In this document: positions 7,708-17,770 of the stretch, in pieces | Layout of the letters: the number at the start of each line of letters is the position of its first letter | Position numbering within the stretch: the stretch's first letter is position 1 | Source of the DNA: Sediminibacterium salmoneum NBRC 103935 | GTDB taxonomy: Bacteria; Bacteroidota; Bacteroidia; Chitinophagales; Chitinophagaceae | Assembly (NCBI RefSeq): GCF_000511175.1 | Contig: NZ_KI866530.1 | Location: 208,547-272,546 of the forward strand | Length of the DNA stretch: 64,000 bases | Reading direction: 5' to 3' | Program-made: the position numbers and the translations under genes | The notes under the pieces: model-generated | Seen by the model: the letters and a program-made list of their open reading frames with translations, nothing else | Told to the model about the DNA's origin: nothing | The model's database searches: none

Positions 7708-9360
7708 CTATCTTTTCTTTTTGGGTGTTGTATTTGTGCTAAAAAATTTCAAAACCGGATACTCCACGGCCTGATTGCTGATTCCTTTTTCCGTTAAATA
7801 CTGATCAAAGAAATTCCAGGTAAGTAAACCATCATCCGATTGTGGCTCCAGTGCATAGAAAATTAAGTTAGCCAAAGGTTGCGCCAGATCAATCAGGTAG
7901 TCCCCTTTTTCTGCAGTAAATGTTTTAGCAACAAATTTTCCTTCTGCAGATGCCATCTGGTGACCTTCGAATTTTCTGTTGGCTTTGGTGAATTTTTCTA
8001 TGAGAAAACCCTCTCCCTGGAACTCTGTTTTTTTATCCAGCTTCTCTACCTTTGCACCCATGCGTTTTAAATGTTCCGCTATGCTATCCAATGCAGCTGG
8101 AATGATGTATCCTCTGGGTAAGGTTGCATTTACGGTATCTTTAAAATCTGCGTAGTAGTTTACTTTGTCTACGTGGATGATCCTCCCGGTTTTGGCCAGG
8201 GTAGTACTGCCATCTTCTTTTTTGAATGGTATATAATCATAGGTTCTGAAATCGCGAATACCATTGGCAGTGGGGACCATTTTGAATCGCACTCCCTTGC
8301 TGATTTTTCCTGCATTGTTTTTTACCTGTTCAATTGCATTCTTTTCTGCCTGTTGATTGATCTGCATAATTTCTGTCGCATTGCCATTGCAATAAGAAAG
8401 GATTTCTTTTACAAAGTGATAAGTGCTGTTGATGCGCTGATAAAAACGTTCGTGGGCAAATGACTCACTCAGAATAGACATTCTGTTGCGCAGGCCAATC
8501 TGATTGATGATATACCTTGGGTGATGATTGTAGGTGTAAAAGTTTTTTACCGGCCAGCCTTCTCTTGTATAGAAATCACCAAAGGGTCCAAACAATAAAT
8601 CATTTTCCTTTTTTACTTTATCGGTAATATAAGGTAGTATGGTGCTGTTGGTATAATGATAAGGGCCGGGTTCTCCTGCAGATAAATAACCAGGTGCCCA
8701 GGTTAAATCATAACCATGCCAGGTGCCATTGGTGGTATGTAAATCCACTACCATCTGTGGATCCCAGCTATTCAGGATATTGGCTACCATAGCTCTGGTT
8801 TCCGGTGTTTCCATCTTAATGCCATCTCTGTTCAGGTCAAGTCCCTGACCGTTTTCCCTGATGCCGGTTTCCAGCGGGCTGTTCTCTTGCGACGGTCTTA
8901 ATCCCTTTGCAAACTGGTCATTCCCATCTGTATTGTAAATAGGCACAAATACGATAATCTGATTACTTAGCAGATTAGATAAATTGCCTAATAAAATATC
9001 GCGCATCAACATCATGGATACTTCTTTTCCTTCCACTTCACCGCCGTGAATATTTCCCTGAATATAAACAACCGGCTTTCCTGATTTCCTGGCTTCTTCC
9101 GGACTGCTAACTGCTGGATTGGCCAACACTGCATAAGGTATGTCTTTCCCTAATGTGCTTTTTCCGATGGAACCTATTTGGATATACGGACTCATCGTTT
9201 TAATCGTTTGTAAAAACTGCATCACATCGGCATGGGAAGAAGTCTTTTCAAAATTGGATTTTTCCGGCGTTAACTGAAGTGAAGCTGGAAAACTTGCAGG
9301 AGACTGGGCGCTGATCTGAGATATAGAACCCATTAAGGCAAATAACAATAGTTTTTTCAT
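7708..9360 (-). CDS. Secreted M14-family zinc carboxypeptidase
   Basis: A 550-residue exported metallopeptidase. Residues 1-18 form a signal peptide ending in Ala-Gln. The M14 zinc ligands are His105 and Glu108 in NIHGGEVEGKE and His208 in VVDLHTT; LNRDG near 166 and the NTDG motif are also typical. A C-terminal region beyond residue ~400 has no domain I can name. M14 enzymes of this type cut C-terminal residues from peptides or modify cell-wall peptides; the actual substrate is unknown. The gene is transcribed away from the LexA-like regulator. Confidence 0.88.
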   Translation of the reverse strand: MKKLLLFALMGSISQISAQSPASFPASLQLTPEKSNFEKTSSHADVMQFLQTIKTMSPYIQIGSIGKSTLGKDIPYAVLANPAVSSPEEARKSGKPVVYIQGNIHGGEVEGKEVSMMLMRDILLGNLSNLLSNQIIVFVPIYNTDGNDQFAKGLRPSQENSPLETGIRENGQGLDLNRDGIKMETPETRAMVANILNSWDPQMVVDLHTTNGTWHGYDLTWAPGYLSAGEPGPYHYTNSTILPYITDKVKKENDLLFGPFGDFYTREGWPVKNFYTYNHHPRYIINQIGLRNRMSILSESFAHERFYQRINSTYHFVKEILSYCNGNATEIMQINQQAEKNAIEQVKNNAGKISKGVRFKMVPTANGIRDFRTYDYIPFKKEDGSTTLAKTGRIIHVDKVNYYADFKDTVNATLPRGYIIPAALDSIAEHLKRMGAKVEKLDKKTEFQGEGFLIEKFTKANRKFEGHQMASAEGKFVAKTFTAEKGDYLIDLAQPLANLIFYALEPQSDDGLLTWNFFDQYLTEKGISNQAVEYPVLKFFSTNTTPKKKR

Positions 9361-9443
9361 GGCTTAATATTACAGCTGAAAAGTACTTCAATCGGGTCGT
9401 AGAATTGGCCCGCTGAAATAAAATTCAAAATAAATTTGGAAAA

Positions 9444-9479
9444 ACTAAAAAGTTTAGTAAATTGCGCTAAAAGAATTAG
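9444..9479. promoter_or_regulatory. Two imperfect palindromes before the LexA-like gene (candidate operators)
   Basis: ACTAAA-AAG-TTTAGT at 9444-9458 and CTAA-AAGAA-TTAG at 9467-9479 lie directly before the ATG at 9482, with centres 22 bp apart. Their half-sites resemble the array upstream of blaI (ACTAA/TTAGT), but the spacers differ. They could be autoregulatory sites for the S24 repressor or extra BlaI-type sites; the sequence alone does not decide. Confidence 0.4.
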
Positions 9480-9481
9480 TT

Positions 9482-10234
9482 ATGTCAAACGCTGGAAGAA
9501 ATCTGAAGTATCTGCGCAAACTGCGGGGCTGGACCCAGGAAGAGTTTGCCAACAAGCTAAAAATCAAACGTTCCCTGGTGGGGGCTTATGAAGAAGAGAG
9601 GGCAGAACCCAAGCTCGAAGTAATGGAGCAGGTTTGTTCTATTTTCAAATTAAGTCTGGAAGATTTTTTGTTTAAAGATTTATCTGAAAGCAAAGGCGGT
9701 TCTTATTTAGACAGAAGACGTCAGTTAAAAATGATCAGTGAATCTGCTGAAATCAGATTCGTTCCAGTGAAAGCTGCTGCGGGTTATATGACAGGTTATG
9801 CCGATCCGGAATTTGTAGACGAGTTGAATACATTCACTTTGCCTATGCTGGCACCTGGCCAATACCGGGCTTTCGAAATTATGGGAGACTCTATGTTGCC
9901 TACACCCAGTGGCAGTGTAATCGTTGGCGAAAAAGTGGAAGACCTGGATGATTTAAAAAACAGCAATACCTATATTGTTCTTTCCAAAAATGAAGGGGTG
10001 GCCTACAAGCGGGTAGTGAAGAACAACCGCCTGAAAAATAAGATTACTTTAATCAGCGATAACCCTCAATACGAACCTTATCATGTAAGCGCTGAAGATG
10101 TGCTGGAAATCTGGAAAGCAGTTTATATTTTACAGAAAGCCAATGCTGCTCCTGTTTGGGACGTAAATCAATTGGCGGGTATGGTGAATAATCTGCAGGA
10201 ACAAGTGAGTAGCCTGAAAAAGAAACTGAATTAA
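9482..10234 (+). CDS. XRE-HTH / S24 LexA-like self-cleaving repressor
   Basis: A 250-residue regulator. Residues 7-60 form a Cro/CI helix-turn-helix (LRKLRGWTQEEFANKLKIKR...). The C-terminal S24 domain has catalytic Ser137 in MGDSMLP and Lys176 in AYKRV, and an Ala100-Gly101 pair at the expected self-cleavage site. The layout is that of CI/LexA-type repressors, which cut themselves when stimulated by RecA filaments. The HTH is XRE-type rather than the winged helix of true LexA, so it is not the classical SOS LexA. A C-terminal coiled tail (LQEQVSSLKKKLN) is extra. Palindromes directly upstream suggest autoregulation. Confidence 0.88.
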   Translation: MSNAGRNLKYLRKLRGWTQEEFANKLKIKRSLVGAYEEERAEPKLEVMEQVCSIFKLSLEDFLFKDLSESKGGSYLDRRRQLKMISESAEIRFVPVKAAAGYMTGYADPEFVDELNTFTLPMLAPGQYRAFEIMGDSMLPTPSGSVIVGEKVEDLDDLKNSNTYIVLSKNEGVAYKRVVKNNRLKNKITLISDNPQYEPYHVSAEDVLEIWKAVYILQKANAAPVWDVNQLAGMVNNLQEQVSSLKKKLN

Positions 10235-10261
10235 TGATCAGATCAATTTATTGAAAGAAGA

Positions 10262-10732
10262 ATGGCTCACCAGCATTTATATAAAGTAGGAATTAAATGG
10301 ACGGGGAATTTGGGAACCGGAACCAGTAATTACAAAGCCTATTCCAGAAATCACCTGGTTCAGGTGGAAGGTAAAGTGCCTGTTGAATCCAGCTCAGATC
10401 CTTTGTTCAGAGGAGACCCCAATCGTTACAATCCGGAAGAAATGCTGGTGGCTTCCTTATCTTCCTGTCATATGCTTTGGTACTTGCATTTGTGTGCGGA
10501 TGCCGGAATCATTGTTACTTCTTATCAGGACGATGCCGAAGGGATTATGACTGTTGAAACATCAGGAGCGGGTCAGTTTACAGAAGTTACGCTCAGGCCC
10601 AGAATATCTCTGGCCAATATGCAGATGATGGATCAGGCCAATACCTTGCATGAAAAAGCCCATGCTTATTGTTTCATTGCACGTAGTTGTAATTTTCCTG
10701 TAAAGCACCAGGCGGTATATAGCATTGGTTAG
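10262..10732 (+). CDS. OsmC-family peroxiredoxin-like protein
   Basis: A 156-residue protein of the OsmC/Ohr superfamily, thiol peroxidases that reduce organic hydroperoxides. The two active-site cysteines are Cys69 (SLSSCHMLWYL) and Cys137 (HAYCFIA), in the spacing usual for this family; a third, Cys143, follows. The N-terminal half has NPEEMLVASL. It starts 27 bases after the LexA-like gene and may be cotranscribed with it, which would suggest a stress-linked pair. OsmC versus Ohr cannot be separated with certainty, so no symbol is given. Confidence 0.88.
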   Translation: MAHQHLYKVGIKWTGNLGTGTSNYKAYSRNHLVQVEGKVPVESSSDPLFRGDPNRYNPEEMLVASLSSCHMLWYLHLCADAGIIVTSYQDDAEGIMTVETSGAGQFTEVTLRPRISLANMQMMDQANTLHEKAHAYCFIARSCNFPVKHQAVYSIG

Positions 10733-10763
10733 TGAATGAGGAAGTCAGTAGCCTTTTAAATGG

Positions 10764-11666
10764 CTAACCAAAAATGTCTGCCGCTAATCTGAAAGTATTG
10801 CAGTGTGCTTCCACAATGGTTCTGATATCGGGTGAATAGCCACCTCCCAATGCAACAGCAACCGGAATTTGGTTCTTCTTCAATGTTTCAAATACCATTT
10901 GATCCCTTTGTTTGCAATCAGCAAGGCTGAGTTTTAATTTTCCGAATTTATCGGTATCCAATACATCTACCCCCGATAAATAGAAAGCAAAGTCGGGTTG
11001 AAAATCATCTACTAATTTGGGTAAGGTTTCTGATAATAGTTTCAGGTAGGTTGGTCCGTCTGTTCCATCCAGCAAACCAATATCTAGGTCTGATTTTTCT
11101 TTGTGAAAAGGATAATTATGTGCCCCATGCATGCTGAACGTAAAAACCCTGGCTTCCTTTTCCATGAGTTGGGCAGTACCGTTTCCCTGGTGTACGTCCA
11201 GGTCAATTATCAGTATTTTAGCAGCTAAATTTTTATCCAGTAAATAGTTAGATGCGACTGCCATATCGTTGAGCAGGCAAAATCCTTCTCCTCTAACTCC
11301 AAACGCATGGTGGGTGCCACCTGCAACGTTAAGTGAAACTCCATTTTTTTGTGCAGAAATAGCACAGTCGATGGTTCCCTGCGTGATGATTAATTCACGT
11401 TGGGTTAATTCAGGAGATTGGGGAAAGCCAATTTTTCTTTGCTCCGATGCGGAGAGGGTTTGATGAAGCAGTTTATCCAGGTATGCGGCATCATGTGTTC
11501 TTAAAACGGTTTCGGTTGAACAGGTTGAGGGACTAAAAAAGTTTGATGCGGAATAAGTTCCTTCATGCATCAGTTGTTCCGGAATCAATTGATACTTGAG
11601 CATGGGGAAACGATGGTTCTCCGGTAAGGGATGTGCATATATGGGGTCAAATGCAATTTGTATCAT
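10764..11666 (-). CDS. Histone deacetylase family protein (arginase/deacetylase fold)
   Basis: A 300-residue zinc amidohydrolase of the HDAC/acetoin-utilisation/acetylpolyamine-hydrolase superfamily. The catalytic His pair is in GGTHHAFGVRGEGFC, the zinc ligands are in DLDVHQGNG and GVDVLDTDKFG, and the glycine-rich GGGYS motif follows. The substrate in bacteria is usually a small acetylated amine or an acetyl-lysine; none is indicated here. Its ATG overlaps the stop of pdeM by 4 bases, so it is the last gene of the guaA-to-deacetylase minus-strand run. Confidence 0.92.
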   Translation of the reverse strand: MIQIAFDPIYAHPLPENHRFPMLKYQLIPEQLMHEGTYSASNFFSPSTCSTETVLRTHDAAYLDKLLHQTLSASEQRKIGFPQSPELTQRELIITQGTIDCAISAQKNGVSLNVAGGTHHAFGVRGEGFCLLNDMAVASNYLLDKNLAAKILIIDLDVHQGNGTAQLMEKEARVFTFSMHGAHNYPFHKEKSDLDIGLLDGTDGPTYLKLLSETLPKLVDDFQPDFAFYLSGVDVLDTDKFGKLKLSLADCKQRDQMVFETLKKNQIPVAVALGGGYSPDIRTIVEAHCNTFRLAADIFG

Positions 11667-12355
11667 TTTGTCTGGATCAACTGATTGTTAACAATGGCAA
11701 ATATCTGGTCTTCTTTTTTGGGTTTGATAGTAGCCAATCCACTGAATTTACTGAATGCAGGGAGGATGCAGTGATGCTTACCAAAATAAAAACAGGGTAA
11801 ACGCAAGCTTTGTTTACTTAGGCCTTTAATAGTGATTCCCGGATGAATATGTCCGGAGAAAATATAAGCCGGGTGGTTTGTATCAGTTGCTTGTTCAATG
11901 TTGTTTTTATTTTTTTGGGCCTTTTCATCGTAGTCGTGCTGAAACTGAAATGGACCTGAAAGCAGCGTTTCCTGAATAATTTCAATAGCTGCAGCCTCAT
12001 ACCAGGATGCTGGTAAAATATCATGATTTCCCTTTACCATGGTTATCTGTAATTGACTGAAATCTCTTTTCCATTTCAGAAACCAATCCAGTTCTTCATT
12101 AACGTGGCTATGAAAAAAGTCACCCACTACCAGCACTCGCTGAGCTTTATAAAATTGAATGATGCTAAAAAAACGTAGAAGGTCTTCTTTGTAAATAGTT
12201 TGAGGAATGGCGATTCCGTTTTTTCTGAAGTGTCCTGTTTTTCCGAAATGGGTGTCTGAAAGAATCATTGTTTTTTCCTCTTCCCAGAATACCGTTCTTT
12301 CAGGTGAGAGCCACAAATGCTGTCCCCTGCAGATTAACAATTGATCTTCGTTCAT
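11663..12355 (-). CDS. pdeM: Ligase-associated DNA damage response metallophosphoesterase PdeM
   Basis: A 230-residue calcineurin-like phosphoesterase. Metal-binding motifs appear in order: LSDTHFGKTGHF, VGDFFHS, KGNHD and FSGHIHPG. The motif set and context match PdeM, an endonuclease/phosphoesterase named for its genomic association with an ATP-dependent DNA ligase, a nuclease and a DEXH helicase. Here the helicase lies 5 bases upstream and the deacetylase overlaps downstream, but no ligase or exonuclease gene is in the window. Confidence 0.9.
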   Translation of the reverse strand: MNEDQLLICRGQHLWLSPERTVFWEEEKTMILSDTHFGKTGHFRKNGIAIPQTIYKEDLLRFFSIIQFYKAQRVLVVGDFFHSHVNEELDWFLKWKRDFSQLQITMVKGNHDILPASWYEAAAIEIIQETLLSGPFQFQHDYDEKAQKNKNNIEQATDTNHPAYIFSGHIHPGITIKGLSKQSLRLPCFYFGKHHCILPAFSKFSGLATIKPKKEDQIFAIVNNQLIQTK

Positions 12356-12360
12356 AAATG

Positions 12361-14823
12361 CTAAGATAATTGTTGTTGCATTTTTTTCACACGATCTTCC
12401 AGTCTTTCTGAACTCAGGTTATTCCTGTTTAAACCATCCACTACTATCGGGAAGGAAAGTGGTGTTAATTTATCCGGATAGGTTAATAAGATTTTGCTTT
12501 TGGCAATGCGTTGAAGTGCCAGTCTGAGACGAACTTCATCCATTTGTTGAGTCAGCACTTCGTTGTAAGCTTGCTTTAACAAAAGATTGCCAGGGTCATA
12601 TTCTTCAAATACTTTAAAGAGGAGAGAAGCGGATGATTGCAAGTGCCTGGCTTTGGTTTTTTCACCCGGCATGCCCTGAAAAATCAAACCTCCAATTACT
12701 GCAATATCCCTGAACTTTCTTTTGGCCATTTCTGTATTGTTTACACTCTGCTGTATATCTGTCAGCAAATTGTTATCACTTAATAGTTCATACACATTGC
12801 TGTCGTCAACGGGTATGGGAGTATCGCTTAATAATTCAAAGCCATAATCGTTCATAGAAATAGAAAAACTCATGGGTTGTATCCGTGATATTCTGAATGC
12901 CAGTATAGCGCTTAATGCTTCATGTACCTGTCTTCCCTCAAATGGGTACACCAGCAAGTGATAGCCATCTTTGCTTTCTATCTGCTCTATGAGTAATTCA
13001 TTGGGTTGAGGGATATGTGATAAATTTTTCTGTATACTAAATAAATGATGCAAACTGTCCATTTCAATGCCTGCATTGGGTTGCAGTGCTTTTGAAAAAG
13101 TTCTTCTTAATACTTCTCCCAGGTTAGCAGTTAAACTCATTCTGCCTCCCAGCCAGGAAGGAATCAGTGACTTTTTAGCGGTTGATTTTTTAACCAGTAC
13201 ATTCATGTCTTTAATCATGATGAGCTCCAGGTTTTTACCCGCCAGTGTAAACACATCACCAGGTTCCAGTTTGCTGATAAAATATTCTTCAATTACTCCT
13301 ACGTAGCCTCCGCTCAAAAATTTTACTTTCAGCATAGCATCACTCACTATGGTCCCAATATGCATGCGATGTCGCATAGCTATTTTTCGGCTATTGATTT
13401 TGTAGATACCATTTTCAATCTCTACTTTCCTGAATTCATCATACACTTGCAATGCCTGTCCACCTGTGGTAATTTGTTTTAAAATTTCCTGCCATTCATC
13501 TTCCTGCATATCTGCAAAGCAATACGTGGATTTTATTTCGGCATGTATTTTTTTTGGATCAAAACCTTCTCCACAGGCCAGCGTACATAAGTACTGGAGT
13601 AGCACATCAAAACACAAGACCAATGGGTCTTTACTTTCAATGGCTCTTTCTGTAACTGCGGTTTTTAACGCAGCGGCTTCCACCAGTTCCAGGCTATGTG
13701 TTGGTAAAAAATAAATCTTGCTGATTTCTCCGGGCCGATGTCCGCTTCTTCCGGCTCTTTGTAAAAACCGTGCAATTCCTTTGGGAGAACCCACCTGTAT
13801 AACGGTATCCACAGGTCGAAAGTCTACGCCCAGGTCCAGACTGGCTGTGCAAACCACTGCTTTCAGTTTTTGTGTATGCAGTGCTTCTTCTACCCAAAGC
13901 CTTAGTTCCTGTTCTATACTACCATGGTGCAGCGCAATGGCTCCTGCTAAAGAGGGTGCCAGCGTTAACAGCGTCTGGTACCAGGTTTCGCTCATTCCCC
14001 TGGTGTTAATAAAGATCAGTGTAGTGTTACTGTTTTCAATAATAGGTATCAGGGTATGCGCCAGCTTAATCCCCAGGTGTCCGGCCCATGGATAAGAATC
14101 AATTTCGTTAGGGATGATGGTATGAATTTCCAGTGGCTTGTGAATAGAAGCCTGTATAGTAATGCCCGGTTTTTTTAATGGGCTTAAGAGTACTTCTCTT
14201 GCTTCTTCCAGATTACCAATAGTAGCACTGATGCCCCATACCTGTAAAGATTCGCTGCAATTTACCAGTCTGCTAACGGCCAGTTCTGTTTGTACGCCAC
14301 GCTTACTTCCCAGCAATTCATGCCATTCATCTACAGCCAGTATTTTAAGAGAAGAAAAGTAGTTGGGATAATTTTTTTGCGTCAGCAACAGCTGCAGACT
14401 TTCCGGAGTAATGATTAGAATTTCCGGCATTTGTTTTTTCTGCCTGGCCCGATCGGCAGTACTAGTATCTCCGTTTCTGATGGCCACTTTCCATTGCATT
14501 CCCAAACTTTCAATTACTTCTTGCATGGCTCTGCCTATGTCTTTTGCCAGCGCGCGCAAAGGGGTTATCCATAGTAATTGTAAGCCATTGTTTTTTTGCT
14601 TTGCCCAATCAGCAGGATGCTCGTTGATAAACTGCATCAAGGCTCCCAGAAATACCGAATAGGTTTTACCACATCCTGTAGGGGCATTTACCAAACCGCT
14701 TTCTCCGGACAGAATTGCCAGCCAGGTTTGTTCCTGAAAAGGGAAGGGATGAAGTTGCTGTTGCTGCAGCCAATGGGTTACAATTTGAAATCCTTTACTG
14801 GCTTGCATGGGTTTTCTTTGCAT
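12361..14823 (-). CDS. Ligase-associated DNA damage response DEXH-box helicase (Lhr-like)
   Basis: An 820-residue superfamily 2 helicase, ATP-driven and 3'-5' in known relatives. Walker A is NAPTGCGKT, motif II is [12 protein letters not shown], motif III SATIG, and the C-terminal RecA domain ends with [13 protein letters not shown] long Lhr-type winged-helix/beta-barrel region follows (about 450-820). The protein is shorter than full Lhr (~1500 residues) and matches the Lhr-core class that travels with PdeM. Its ATG lies inside the end of the DUF2256 gene, so translation is probably coupled. Confidence 0.93.
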   Translation of the reverse strand: MQRKPMQASKGFQIVTHWLQQQQLHPFPFQEQTWLAILSGESGLVNAPTGCGKTYSVFLGALMQFINEHPADWAKQKNNGLQLLWITPLRALAKDIGRAMQEVIESLGMQWKVAIRNGDTSTADRARQKKQMPEILIITPESLQLLLTQKNYPNYFSSLKILAVDEWHELLGSKRGVQTELAVSRLVNCSESLQVWGISATIGNLEEAREVLLSPLKKPGITIQASIHKPLEIHTIIPNEIDSYPWAGHLGIKLAHTLIPIIENSNTTLIFINTRGMSETWYQTLLTLAPSLAGAIALHHGSIEQELRLWVEEALHTQKLKAVVCTASLDLGVDFRPVDTVIQVGSPKGIARFLQRAGRSGHRPGEISKIYFLPTHSLELVEAAALKTAVTERAIESKDPLVLCFDVLLQYLCTLACGEGFDPKKIHAEIKSTYCFADMQEDEWQEILKQITTGGQALQVYDEFRKVEIENGIYKINSRKIAMRHRMHIGTIVSDAMLKVKFLSGGYVGVIEEYFISKLEPGDVFTLAGKNLELIMIKDMNVLVKKSTAKKSLIPSWLGGRMSLTANLGEVLRRTFSKALQPNAGIEMDSLHHLFSIQKNLSHIPQPNELLIEQIESKDGYHLLVYPFEGRQVHEALSAILAFRISRIQPMSFSISMNDYGFELLSDTPIPVDDSNVYELLSDNNLLTDIQQSVNNTEMAKRKFRDIAVIGGLIFQGMPGEKTKARHLQSSASLLFKVFEEYDPGNLLLKQAYNEVLTQQMDEVRLRLALQRIAKSKILLTYPDKLTPLSFPIVVDGLNRNNLSSERLEDRVKKMQQQLS

Positions 14824-14956
14824 TTCTGCATTTATCGCTGCAGTATTTTACTTCTTCCCAGTTCTTAGCCCATTTTTTTCTCCAGGAAAAAGGCTTGCCG
14901 CAGGTGGTGCAGTTTTTTTGTGGTAAATACGATTTGTTCCCTTTGTGGTTATACAT
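14795..14956 (-). CDS. DUF2256 small zinc-ribbon-like protein
   Basis: A 53-residue ORF starting at ATG 14956 and ending at TAA 14797-14795. It reads [13 protein letters not shown], then [18 protein letters not shown], then [11 protein letters not shown]. Cys16, Cys19, Cys39 and Cys43 form a C-x2-C...C-x3-C metal site, and the W-x-K-W-x-K-x-W pattern is the hallmark of DUF2256. Function is unknown; the four cysteines suggest zinc binding. It overlaps the helicase start by 29 bases in another frame and lies 30 bases downstream of the binding-protein gene, so it sits in the same transcript as the repair helicase. Confidence 0.85.
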   Translation of the reverse strand: MYNHKGNKSYLPQKNCTTCGKPFSWRKKWAKNWEEVKYCSDKCRNAKKTHASQ

Positions 14957-14986
14957 GAAGTTAAAACAACCCCGAAGTAAAAGGGT

Positions 14987-16141
14987 TTACTGCACCAATT
15001 TAATTATACCATCTGATTTCCTGACGAAATAGAGTTTTTTATTTTCTAGATAACTGATTTCTCCGTTTTGTAAAACAGGTACAAAGTCGAACTCGTTAAA
15101 TATTTTATAACTATTCTCAGAAAGCTGAGTTGCTAAATTGTTGGGATACTTTAATAAAAGTTTTCCAAAATGATACAAGGATTCAAAACCCTTGAAAACC
15201 ATATCTGATGGCCTTCCTTGCAATTTATTCCTGTAAAGGGTTGATATTCTTTGCAACAGTTTGTCGGCCCTATTGTAATTAAAAGGAGTGGAGTAAATGA
15301 TTTCTGTTCCCTTGCCCAGGTCTTTAATGGCATCCCAGGTGGGCATTCCCAGCACTATTGATTTATAACTTTTGTTGGCGGCTACAGATTTTACCAGATT
15401 CATTCCAAAACCTTCGTTAACAGTGCCACATAAAATAATATTGGTTCGGGTACTGTCTAACAAAGAATTGTATTGTGCAATATTAATGCTGTCAGTAACT
15501 GAAATGGCTTTCAGTTTTAATGGCAATGCAGGAGTCTTCTTGTTTAATTCCAGAAAGGTCTGTTCAATCATGTCTTCCAGCCCCCCGGATTTTTTTACAT
15601 AAATAATAGGGTCAGTAGGATAGTTCTTCTGTAAGTATTTAAACAGCCCTTCTAAATGCGTTATTAAAGTGGGATTGACCAATGCAAAGAAAGGATTGGA
15701 ACGAATGCCGGCATCATTGGGATATGTCGCTGATATCAATGGAATCTGTTTAGACTTTGCAAAGTCTGCCAGGGGCTTGATATCGGTTCTGTTATTAAAA
15801 GAAGCAATCAATAAAGCTATGCCATTTAGTTTGCCACTTTGAATAAGCTGTTCCAGGGTTTCCTGTTTGTTTTTTAAATCGAAAAATAAAACTTCCAGCT
15901 GATGGCCCTCTGCCTGTAATGAGTCGATGGCCAGCTGAATGCCATTATAAAAATCCAGGCCTGGGAGAATATTTTTGGGAATGTTGTTATTGCCCAGCGA
16001 ATAATTTCCATTGGCAAATGCATCGTCTATGTAAACAGGGGCAAATACCGCAATTTTGAGAGGCTCAGCCGTTTGTGCATAAGAGCTTCCGGTTAGCGAT
16101 GTCACTAAGACCCATAGCGATATAACAAACAGTTGTTTCAT
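14987..16141 (-). CDS. Periplasmic-binding-protein-like (type I fold) receptor protein
   Basis: A 384-residue exported protein with a signal peptide (about 1-22, ending in Tyr-Ala-Gln). The rest has the type I periplasmic-binding fold of branched-chain amino-acid receptors: KIAVFAPVYIDDAF, then a GLDFYNGIQLAIDSLQ helix and LISATYPNDAGIRSNPFFALVNPT. No ABC permease or ATPase gene is adjacent, and no LysM domain is present although relatives in Bacteroidota often carry one. It lies 12 bases downstream of guaA. A ligand cannot be named. Confidence 0.8.
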   Translation of the reverse strand: MKQLFVISLWVLVTSLTGSSYAQTAEPLKIAVFAPVYIDDAFANGNYSLGNNNIPKNILPGLDFYNGIQLAIDSLQAEGHQLEVLFFDLKNKQETLEQLIQSGKLNGIALLIASFNNRTDIKPLADFAKSKQIPLISATYPNDAGIRSNPFFALVNPTLITHLEGLFKYLQKNYPTDPIIYVKKSGGLEDMIEQTFLELNKKTPALPLKLKAISVTDSINIAQYNSLLDSTRTNIILCGTVNEGFGMNLVKSVAANKSYKSIVLGMPTWDAIKDLGKGTEIIYSTPFNYNRADKLLQRISTLYRNKLQGRPSDMVFKGFESLYHFGKLLLKYPNNLATQLSENSYKIFNEFDFVPVLQNGEISYLENKKLYFVRKSDGIIKLVQ

Positions 16142-16153
16142 ACAATTTAAAGT

Positions 16154-17689
16154 TTACTCCCATTCTATGGTAGCTGGTGGTTTACTGCTGATATCGTAAA
16201 CTACCCTGTTAATACCTCTTACATTATTAATGATTTCGTTAGAGATGTCCGCTAAAAATTCATAAGGTAAATGTGCCCAGTCTGCAGTCATGCCGTCAAC
16301 AGAAGTAACTGCCCTAAGCGCAACCGTGAATTCGTAAGTTCTTTCATCCCCCATAACCCCCACACTTTTAACAGGAAGTAAAATGGTGCCTGCCTGCCAT
16401 ACCTGTGTATAGAGCCCGGCTTTTTTTAGTCCATTGATAAAAATGGCATCTGCTTTTTGCAAAAGATCTACTCTTTCTGCGTTCACTTCGCCCAGGATCC
16501 TGATAGCCAATCCAGGACCAGGGAAGGGGTGTCGGTTGATCATATCCGCCGGTATACCCAGCTCAAGCCCTACTTTTCTTACTTCGTCTTTAAACAAATA
16601 GCGGAGAGGCTCTACCAAGGAAAGGTGCATGGTATCGGGAAGGCCTCCCACATTGTGGTGGCTCTTAATAGTTTGCGACGGTCCGTGAACACTTACACTT
16701 TCAATCACATCCGGATAAATAGTGCCCTGACCTAAAAAAGAAATATTATTGAGTTTTTGTGCTTCTGACTGGAAAACATCAATGAATAATTTGCCAATGG
16801 CTTTTCTCTTGGCTTCCGGATCTGTCTGGTCTTTTAATGCCGCATAAAATATTTCTTTGGCATCTACTCCTTTTACATTTAATCCAATTGCATTATAGGT
16901 AGTTAAAACCTGCTCAAATTCGTCTTTTCTTAAAACCCCGTTATCCACAAAAATGCCGTGTAATCTGGATCCGATGGCACGGGCAATCAATGTAGCCGCA
17001 ACAGTGCTGTCTACGCCACCGCTTAAAGCCATGATTACTTCCTTATCTCCGATTTCTTCCTTTAATCTGGCAACTGTTTCCTCTACAAAGGAGGCAGGAG
17101 TCCAGTTTTGGGCGCAACCACAGATATCTACCAGGAAGTTGCGGATCATTTTCTTGCCTTCAGTTGAATGGTATACTTCCGGATGAAACTGGAAACCATA
17201 TAGGGGGAAACCGTTGGAATCATCTTTCTTAAAAGCAGCTACCGGAATGCTTTCTGTTGTGGCCAGAATGCTGTATCCTTCTGGTAAATTCTTGATGGAG
17301 TCGCTGTGGCTCATCCATACCTGTGATTTGGCAGGGATGCCATTGAAAAGCGAGTCTGCTTTTGTAATTTCCAGTTGTGCTCTGCCGTATTCTCTCTTGT
17401 TAGACTTGTCTACTCTGCCACCAAATACTTTTGCTGTAAGCTGTGCTCCATAGCAAACTCCCAATACGGGAAGTTTGGCGTTGAAAGCTGCAATATCAAC
17501 GGAAGGTGCATTTTCTTCATTCACACTAAAAGGGGAACCGCTCAGGATGATTCCTTTTAAAGTAGCATCTATGGTAAATTCCTTGTGAAAAGGAATGATT
17601 TCACAGTAAATATTTGCCTCGCGGACTGCTCTGGCAATTAGCTGTGTATACTGACTGCCAAAATCGAGAATAAGAATTTTTTCTGTCAT
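16154..17689 (-). CDS. guaA: GMP synthase (glutamine-hydrolysing)
   Basis: A 511-residue two-domain enzyme converting XMP to GMP with glutamine and ATP. The N-terminal class I glutamine amidotransferase has Cys79 (LGVCYGAQL) and the His-Glu pair in [10 protein letters not shown]. The ATP pyrophosphatase domain has the SGGVDSTVA loop near 225. The C-terminal dimerisation domain ends with the expected [25 protein letters not shown] sequence. Length is typical. It heads the minus-strand run that continues through the repair helicase, and is divergent from the head-GIN lipoprotein. Confidence 0.98.
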   Translation of the reverse strand: MTEKILILDFGSQYTQLIARAVREANIYCEIIPFHKEFTIDATLKGIILSGSPFSVNEENAPSVDIAAFNAKLPVLGVCYGAQLTAKVFGGRVDKSNKREYGRAQLEITKADSLFNGIPAKSQVWMSHSDSIKNLPEGYSILATTESIPVAAFKKDDSNGFPLYGFQFHPEVYHSTEGKKMIRNFLVDICGCAQNWTPASFVEETVARLKEEIGDKEVIMALSGGVDSTVAATLIARAIGSRLHGIFVDNGVLRKDEFEQVLTTYNAIGLNVKGVDAKEIFYAALKDQTDPEAKRKAIGKLFIDVFQSEAQKLNNISFLGQGTIYPDVIESVSVHGPSQTIKSHHNVGGLPDTMHLSLVEPLRYLFKDEVRKVGLELGIPADMINRHPFPGPGLAIRILGEVNAERVDLLQKADAIFINGLKKAGLYTQVWQAGTILLPVKSVGVMGDERTYEFTVALRAVTSVDGMTADWAHLPYEFLADISNEIINNVRGINRVVYDISSKPPATIEWE

Positions 17690-17770
17690 GTGGCAAAGTT
17701 AATTCAAATTTACTTCTGCTGCTATTTATGCCATTTTTTGCTACCTTTCACATACGTAAATTATTCGTAT

